NCBI GenBank assembly: GCA_030737835.1
Contig: CM060853.1
Span: 2,298,941 to 2,362,940, forward strand
DNA: 64,000 nucleotides
From: Acorus gramineus
Lineage: Eukaryota; Streptophyta; Magnoliopsida; Acorales; Acoraceae
Direction of reading: 5' to 3'
Translations under genes and position numbers: made by a program
In this document: positions 58,342 to 64,000 of the stretch, one piece after another
Layout: every line of letters starts with the position of its first letter
How positions within the stretch are numbered: the first letter of the stretch is position 1
Notes under the pieces: model-generated
The model's input: only the letters and a program-made list of their open reading frames with translations
What the model was told of the DNA's origin: nothing
Database searches by the model: none

Positions 58342-58820
58342 GTGTTATGTCATTTGAAGTTTTGTTATGCATTTCAATTAATTATTCTATTTTTTGAATT
58401 TAGGTTATGTATTTGAATAAATGTGTGTTGTTTTTTGAAGTTTAATTATGAGTCTTGGGTGTTTAGTGTGTTAGCTATTATCATGTTATCAGTTTCAATG
58501 TGATAGCTGTTTTTCTTTTAAGTTTTTATCCATGCTGAAATATTATTATGAATTTAGGATGTTGGGATACAAATGTGTGTTGTGTTATGTTATTTGAAGT
58601 TTTGTTATGCATTTCAATTAGTTATGCTATTTTTTGAATTTAGGTTATGTATTTGAATGAATCATTGTTGATTTTTGAAGTTTAGTTATGATTTTGGTTG
58701 TTCAGTGTGTTTTGCGATTATATATCTTATCAGTTTGAATGTGATAGTCAGCTTTTTTATGTTTTTATACATGCTAAATGTTGTTATGAATTTAGGATGT
58801 TGGGGATACAAGTGTGTGCA
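58342..58820. repeat. 240-bp tandem duplication upstream of the MULE coding region
   Basis: GTGTTATGT...TTTGAAGTTTTGTTATGC starts at 58342 and 58582. Both units end GAATTTAGGATGTTGGG followed by ATACAA. Many substitutions, so old. Confidence 0.88.
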
Positions 58821-59439
58821 TATTGTTTCGGTATGAGGGTTTTTGGAAAATGGTGAAAAGCACAGAAAGAAGGACATACATATTAGGGAGGCAAAAAAGA
58901 ATTGTTCTGGATAAGGATTATTGCAATATGGACGAGATTTTTGAGGAGGTGGGCAAATTAGTTAAATGGGGTGAAAATGATGCTCTCAATATGCAATACA
59001 AGGTGCTTGATAGTTATTTGTATGATACTCTATCTAATGAAACAGATATGTTGAGGGATGTTCAATCTACACCAGAGAAGTCCCATAATTGAAAATTTCA
59101 TTATAGTTGAGCACAATATTGCCTCTTTTGTTCTTCCTACGCCTGAAGATAGAGAAGCCTAGAATAGGTGTAGGTATTATTCATCTGATGAAGGTGATGA
59201 TTATGAGGATGAATATGGTGAAGGTGTACCACAATCATTCTCAGAGTTCTTCTCTGATGCAGAGGACTATGGAAGAGAACAAATGCCTAGTTTTTCAGTG
59301 GTGTTTGAGGAAGAAGAAGAAGAAGAAGAGCCAGATATTAGGAAGGGGAGAGCACAGAATGTCACAATTGAAGAGATTGATGCTGAAGAACAGATAGAGC
59401 CAGTACAGTTCAATCATCTGCCCAGTTAGTCACACCTCC

Positions 59440-59570
59440 TGGCACCCCCTTGCCAAGGATCCCCCAGACAGGCACCCCCCAGTGATGCACCCCACAAACA
59501 GGCACCCCCTAGCCAAGGACCCCCCAGTCAGGCACCCCCTCGCCAAAGACCCCCCAATCAGGCAAATCTC
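59440..59570 (+). repeat. Proline-coding minisatellite in the MULE
   Basis: GGCACCCCCTAGCCAAGGAC and CCCCCAGTCAGGCACCCCC variants repeat about five times with a unit near 29-30 bp. In the transposase frame this codes QAPPSQGPPSQAPP-like text. Confidence 0.8.
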
Positions 59571-60690
59571 ATTGAAATAGTGGATGAATGGCGGGCAATA
59601 GAGGCAGACATAATATGTAGTGAGTCTAGTTATCATGAAATTTACAGTTCTGATATTGATCATTGTGTTTTGGAATATGAGGAGGCAATTGATGTTCAAG
59701 ATGAGGAAGAACAAGATATTAGAATAGGAGTGAAGTTTGAGAACATTGAAGCTCTTAGGATGGCTTTAAGGCAGTATGCAATAAAAAAAGAATTTTCTTT
59801 GAAGTATATAAAGAGTGAGCCCACTAGAGTGACTGTTAGATGTGAGGAACCCACTTGCCCATAGAGATTGCATGCATCCCCAATGATTGATAAAATATCA
59901 TTTTAGATTAAGACTCTTTCAGGAAGTCACACATGTTCTTCTGTTAATAAGAGAGAAAGCAGTATGGCCACATCTAGTTGGATGGCAAATAAAGTTGTGA
60001 GTTGGTTGAGGCATGAGGGTGATATTCCAGTCACACAGCTAAAAAAAAGACTTTAAAGAAAGTATGGTCTGGATAATATGCCTTACCATAGGGTGTGGAG
60101 AGCCAAATGCAAGGGGAATAACATGATTTGGGGGGTCATATGATGAACTTTATGCACTTGTACCTGCATTGAGGGTTGAATTGTTAAAGAGAAACCCAAA
60201 TAGTGTCATCCATTATTGTACTGATGTTGATCATTCCTTTGAGAGGATGTTTGTTTCATTTGGAGCATGTATTCAAGGGTTTTTAAAAGGTTGTAGACCA
60301 TTCATTGGGTTAGATGGCTGTCACCTAAAGAGCAAGTATCTGGGTTCTTTGTTGTCTGCCACAGCAATGGATGGGAACAGTGGGTTGTTCATTGTTGCAT
60401 TTGCAATCGTTGAGGGGGAGAATGTAAACAGTTGGATGTGGTTTTTGGATTGTTTGCATGAGGCCATTGGGCATGTTGATGGGGCTAGTTTTAATGTCTG
60501 ATAGGGGAAAGGGTCTGGATGATGCTGTGAAACAGGTATTCTCAAGGACAGAACACAGGGCCTGTGTTAGGCATTTATATAAAAATTTCAAAAGGAAGCA
60601 CCCAAGAGAGCTCTTAGAAAGACTGGTTTGGTCAGCAACAAGATCTTACATTGTTCAGGGTCTGGAGTGGCATTTTCTTTTTTTTTCACA

Positions 60691-61014
60691 TTTTTTTTCA
60701 CGCCAGAAATAATAAACAGCTTAAAACAGAGTGGCATTTTCATAAATAACGAGTAAAAAGGGGGGGGGGGGTAAAAATGTTAAAGTGAGTTTTCCTTTAT
60801 TTTCCAGTATGTTCCCCCTCGGTCGCGTTCGCTACACGAATGGCGACAAGCAGAGACAAAAGATAATCATTGTGTCCAATGAGTGCGTGCCACGTGTGAA
60901 TATGCATTATTTATATATATTTTTAACAATATAAATATCAATTCGAGTGGGGATGATGTATTTATGCGATAAAATGAAGGAAAAGCTACCGTCCACAATA
61001 ACATCACAATAATA
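60691..61014. other. Junction between two Mutator-like elements
   Basis: AGTGGCATTTTC occurs at 60666-60677 and 60730-60741 around the truncated end of the first MULE. A 12-bp G run follows at 60760. No gene. Confidence 0.55.
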
Positions 61015-61102
61015 TATAGGGTAATTGGCAGTTTTAGCCCCGAAAATTAAATATTTACAAAAATAGCCCCCACCCGAATATTTGCAAAAACTAGCCCCGC
61101 TG

Positions 61103-61275
61103 ATATTTTACACTGGAGACGGATTATATATAATCCGTCTCCAGTGTAAAATATTCTCGTTCAAAAAAAAACAACTAAAGCATATATATACTGGAGACGA
61201 CATATATATATGCCGTCTCCTGGAGACGGTATACAGGAGACAGTATATATATATACCGTCTCAAGGGACGGCATA
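61103..61275. repeat. Cluster of GGAGACGG palindromes, one a perfect 52-mer
   Basis: 61103-61154 is a perfect palindrome centred on GGATTATATATAATCC and flanked by CACTGGAGAC/GTCTCCAGTG. 61193-61220 is a second one with a single mismatched pair (GGAGACGACATATA, TATATGCCGTCTCC). 61223-61262 is an interrupted one (GAGACGGTATA...TATACCGTCTC). GGGACGGCATATATA follows. They sit between the element end and its coding part. Confidence 0.95.
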
Positions 61276-61837
61276 TATAAGGCCTCCCGCTGCCAAGCCC
61301 TAAAACCCATTTTCACCCTTTTGTCCCTCTTTCACCCACCCACCCGTTGCCAACCCCGAAAAATCATCAAAAACAAGTTTGAATCCGAAGGTAAACATCA
61401 AAACCCTAAATGTTCTTGAATTTTATTATTTATTTGTCAATTGTTTTGATTTTATTAAATAAATTAGGGTTTTTATAAAAAATCCTAAATGTTGAATGTT
61501 GAATTTATTTATTATTGGAATGTTGATTGTATGATGTTTTGTTAAGTGAAATGCGAATTTTTTTAGGGTTTTGGTTATTTTAAAATGTCTTATTTGTCAA
61601 AATAAACTTTTAAATCTTAAAAAAATTTGAAATTTTTTTTTTTAAAAATTGTATGGCCTTAGGAAATAATTCAATGGCCTCTTAGTAAACATTTTAAAAA
61701 ATTAAAGGCTATTTTTAGGAAATATGCTTTGTATGTGTTGCATGAATGTTTTTTGTGTTTAATGTGTATGTGTTGGATGGATTTTATTATTATGAATTTA
61801 GAAATATATTTACTAAGTTGAATAATTTATGGTTTAG

Positions 61838-62597
61838 ATGGTAAAGAAATCCGATGTCCCGTTAATGTACTCTTTTAACGGGAGGATTGTTCGAACGCGA
61901 AGATAGTTCATTTTATGAAGGTGGTACCATGAAAACCACCATCATAAATAAGAAGATCTCTTATGTCGATTTACTCCAAATGATGTACCATTTGACGGGG
62001 ACCGATCCAAGTCTTTACAAATTGTCCATGACTGCTGTGCATCCAACTCACGACGGAAAGTGTTTGGGTGCCCCTCTCGAAGATGATATGGGGGTGAAAG
62101 TTATGATAATGTGTACCCAAAGCACGCGCATATCATTCAAATATGGTTAGAGAAGGAAGAGATCATACAAAGAGGCCGTGGCGCGATGAATTATGATGCA
62201 GAAGATTCATATCCTTCCATTGTTCGTGAACCATATCAACCTTCATCGTCGTCGTTTGTTCCGTGCACCCAAGAGAATATGATTGATGCAACACCGACCA
62301 ATGCCTATGGGAGTGTGAATATACCACATTTGTAAGTATTGTGAATTTATAGGATGTTTTTGGTGGGTGTATTCATATATGTAAGTATATTGTGTTTGCA
62401 TTTATAGGTCCCCATTTCATGACATGGGTTGGGACGATATTCGTGAAGGAATTGAAGTGAACAATGAAGGAGAAGAAGATCAAGAAGGGGGAGAAGAAGA
62501 TCAAGATTGGGGAGAAGAAGAAGATCAAGAAGGGGAAGAAGAAGAAGAGGATGATGATGAAGAGACCGAAGAAGAAGAAGAAGCAGAGGAGAACTGA
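61838..62597 (+). pseudogene. Degraded N-terminal part of the second MULE transposase
   Basis: MVKKSDVPLMYSFNGRIVRT starts at 61838 and stops after 23 codons. The next frame carries DSSFYEGGTMKTTIINKKIS and LYKLSMTAVH up to 62150; a third carries NVYPKHAHIIQIWLEKEEII, SYPSIVREPYQPSS and NAYGSVNIPHL. A plausible intron (62332-62407) then joins SPFHDMGWDDIREGIEVNN and an acidic E/D tract. A double stop TGA TAG (62595-62600), in the same frame as the transposase, ends it. Two frame changes plus this double stop mean this copy does not make one continuous protein as read. Confidence 0.75.
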
Positions 62598-62657
62598 TAG
62601 GATGAGGAGGACCATGATGTGAGGAGAACTGCCATCAGTGAATATGGTGTTCCTCAA

Positions 62658-64000
62658 ATGTTTCCTACACGTGAGCTTATGGAGCAGGCGGTGGCTGAAA
62701 ATGTCCATCCATGCATTTATGAAATCGGATCTTCTTCGTGTAATGAACTTGAGGTTGGTCAGCTTTTCGCGAATAAGAAGTCACTCATTAATGCTGTCCG
62801 AACCTGGAGCATAAAGAAATGCGCACAATGTCATGTGGTGAAATCAAATGCAGAAAAATACGCCGTTAAGTGCATAAATGATGAATGTAATTGGAGATTA
62901 TATGCGAGGAGGGTCGGTGGTTCAGAAATGTTCAAGATTTCCACTCTGAGAGTTCCTCATACATGCTTGGATCCTCTTCTCAGTTCAAATCACAGACAAT
63001 TTAGTTCTGATTATATCTCACAGCTGATTATGCCAACGATTCGTCATAATTTGAGAATCAGTGCTACTGAGATAATGGACAGGATACGTGCTGATCATCA
63101 CTACACAATTTCATATTCAAAGGCAAACCGTGCCAAATGGAAGGCTATGGAGAGGATATTTGGAAATTGGGAGGAATCATATGCTGAGTTGCCTCTATAT
63201 GTTGATGCCTTGAGGAGGTCTAATCCAGGAACAACTGTGTTCTTCGAAGGCCCTGTCATACAAGAGAATAACATGGGCAGACCGATCCGACAGTTTGAAC
63301 GTGTTTTTTGGGCATTCGGTCCAGCCTTAGAGGCTTTCAAACATTGTCGTCCATTGGTTTGCATCGATGGAACACATCTGTATGGAAAGTATAAAGGAAC
63401 TCTCCTGATAGCCACTGCTTGCGATGCAGAAAATGGTTTGCTTCCGATAGCCTTTGCTATAGTTGAATCTGAGAACAGAAGCAGTTGGACCTTCTTCCTT
63501 TGGAACTTGTTCTTTTCTGTTGGTGGTATAAACAATTTGTGTGTCATATCTGATCGGCACTTGGGCATCATAGCAGGCATGAAGGATATTGAGGAATCAA
63601 GCAATGTAACATGGCACCATCGTTTCTGTATGAGACACATGATAGACAACTTCAAAAAACATGTAAAATCAAAGGAGTTGAGTGACCAGGTGTGGAGGGC
63701 TGCCACCTTGAAATGTCCAAATCAATTTGCTGATGAAATGCGAAAGATTCTTACTGCCTCCTCACAAGCTCGCACATGGCTTGATCAAGTCCCTCCACAA
63801 ACATGGGCCCTTTGTTATGACGATGGCCGTCGTCATGGCACGATGACCACCAATAGAGCTGAAAGCATGAACAGTGTCTTGAAAGGTGTAAGAGGGTTGC
63901 CAATCACTGCCATATTACAACAGACATTCATACGAGTGTCAGAGTATTTTTATACAAGGCGTGAATCGGCCGAGAGCATGTCAGGTGAACATGTGCCATC
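62658..64000 (+). CDS. MULE transposase, catalytic region (partial, open at the window edge)
   Basis: The frame is open from 62601 to the window end; I place the start at the first ATG (62658), giving 447 codons so far. A MuDR DNA-binding domain lies at about residues 36-110 (LFANKKSLINAVRTWSIKKC, CINDECNWRLYARR, HTC: a CCHC-like zinc motif), then a spacer with SATEIMDRIRADHHYTISYS. The MULE DDE domain follows: CIDGTHLYGKYKGTLLIATA (Asp237), AFAIVESENRSSWTFFLWNL, VISDRHLGIIAGM (Asp299), WHHRFCMRHMIDNF and TTNRAESMNSVLKG (Glu402). All three acidic catalytic residues are present at usual spacing. This would be the enzyme that cuts and moves Mutator-type elements. The C-terminal zinc knuckle expected in this family lies beyond the window. 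The start could be elsewhere if upstream exons are used. Confidence 0.85.
   Translation, partial: MFPTRELMEQAVAENVHPCIYEIGSSSCNELEVGQLFANKKSLINAVRTWSIKKCAQCHVVKSNAEKYAVKCINDECNWRLYARRVGGSEMFKISTLRVPHTCLDPLLSSNHRQFSSDYISQLIMPTIRHNLRISATEIMDRIRADHHYTISYSKANRAKWKAMERIFGNWEESYAELPLYVDALRRSNPGTTVFFEGPVIQENNMGRPIRQFERVFWAFGPALEAFKHCRPLVCIDGTHLYGKYKGTLLIATACDAENGLLPIAFAIVESENRSSWTFFLWNLFFSVGGINNLCVISDRHLGIIAGMKDIEESSNVTWHHRFCMRHMIDNFKKHVKSKELSDQVWRAATLKCPNQFADEMRKILTASSQARTWLDQVPPQTWALCYDDGRRHGTMTTNRAESMNSVLKGVRGLPITAILQQTFIRVSEYFYTRRESAESMSGEHVP

Larger units (their letters stand above)
57805..60690 (+). mobile_element. Mutator-like transposon (MULE), decayed and 3'-truncated
   Basis: The left part (57805-57910) has alternating TATACCCCTATAAAA text like MULE subterminal sequence. 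Coding remnants: a PB1-like N-terminal region (58834-59092: RRTYILGRQKRIVLDKDYCN, MDEIFEEVGKLVKWGENDAL), an acidic/proline-rich linker (59107-59575), and a MuDR-type DNA-binding region (59730-59864: KFENIEALRMALRQYAIKKE). The DDE core (60169-60501) reads FIGLDGCHLKSKYLGSLLSA and FIVAFAIVEGENVNSWMWF; it shifts frame near 60497 before LMSDRGKGLDDAVKQVFSRT, then stops after WSATRSYIVQ. Stops also interrupt 59863-60170. The terminal Glu region is missing. The element ends at a T-rich junction near 60680. Confidence 0.85.
61015..64000 (+). mobile_element. Second Mutator-like transposon, running off the window
   Basis: The left end near 61016 (AGGGTAATTGGCAGTTTTAG, then AAATAGCCCCC and AACTAGCCCCGC) looks terminal or subterminal. 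A palindrome cluster (61103-61275) follows, then a degraded N-terminal coding part (61838-62331), a GT-AG intron (62332-62407), an acidic E/D tract (62408-62594) and the transposase. The right end lies outside the window. Confidence 0.8.

Noticed and set aside
59430-59714. Minus-strand ORF with GGSLARGC repeats
   Set aside because: Antisense of the proline-coding minisatellite in the MULE.
61082-61419. Plus-strand ORFs across the palindrome cluster
   Set aside because: Translation of palindromic TE-terminal DNA (repeated YIYIP/GDGIY text); not a gene.

Overview
This is plant nuclear DNA. Genes are split by GT-AG introns, the intergenic DNA is AT-rich and packed with MITEs, LINE and LTR relics and Mutator-like elements, and there is one cytosolic-type tRNA-Lys gene. 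Some first exons are very GC-rich with C/G-ending codons (the DUF538 gene near 10 kb, adenylate kinase near 18 kb) while other genes are not. That contrast suggests a monocot, perhaps a non-grass one, but this is inference only.

Six host protein genes can be supported with exon structures read directly from the sequence. (1) 280-6074, +: an LRR receptor-like pseudokinase of the At3g03770 type. (2) 9959-10438, +: a secreted DUF538 protein. (3) 18080-15264, -: a mitochondrial-type adenylate kinase 7-like protein. (4) 36786-31602, -: cycloeucalenol cycloisomerase CPI1 of sterol synthesis. (5) 46330-50643, +: an OTU-domain deubiquitinase. (6) 56649-51791, -: a bHLH factor of the FBH/AKS (bHLH80/122/130) group, lying tail to tail with the OTU gene. 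A tRNA-Lys(CTT) lies at 39096-39168. A broken WD40 (JINGUBANG-like) gene fragment at 42726-43443 lies between inverted transposon-like ends. The genes are unrelated housekeeping or regulatory genes and do not form a pathway or cluster.

The remaining sequence is mostly mobile DNA. A roughly full-length L1-type LINE (21540-30910, minus strand) is split by a 3.4-kb solo LTR (24320-27724) with a clean 5-bp target duplication. A second solo-LTR-like element lies at 39588-41853 in the opposite orientation, and a LINE 3' fragment lies at 38185-38960. Several hAT-like MITEs have ACCCGACCCG-type cores, one nested in another with its own 8-bp duplication. Mutator-type foldback elements lie at 8873-9695 and 44407-44606 with 9-bp duplications, and a large foldback array of TTCGACTTTGTGAAGTCG motifs spans 13465-14612. 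The right end holds two Mutator-like transposons: a decayed one (57805-60690) and one whose catalytic DDE region is open to the window edge (61015-64000). The latter is preceded by a cluster of GGAGACGG palindromes, including a perfect 52-bp palindrome.

I found no convincing unknown biochemical system. The most unusual structures are the palindrome cluster at 61.1 kb, the foldback array at 13.5-14.6 kb, the transposon-flanked WD40 fragment, and repeated intron-internal tandem duplications in four of the six genes.
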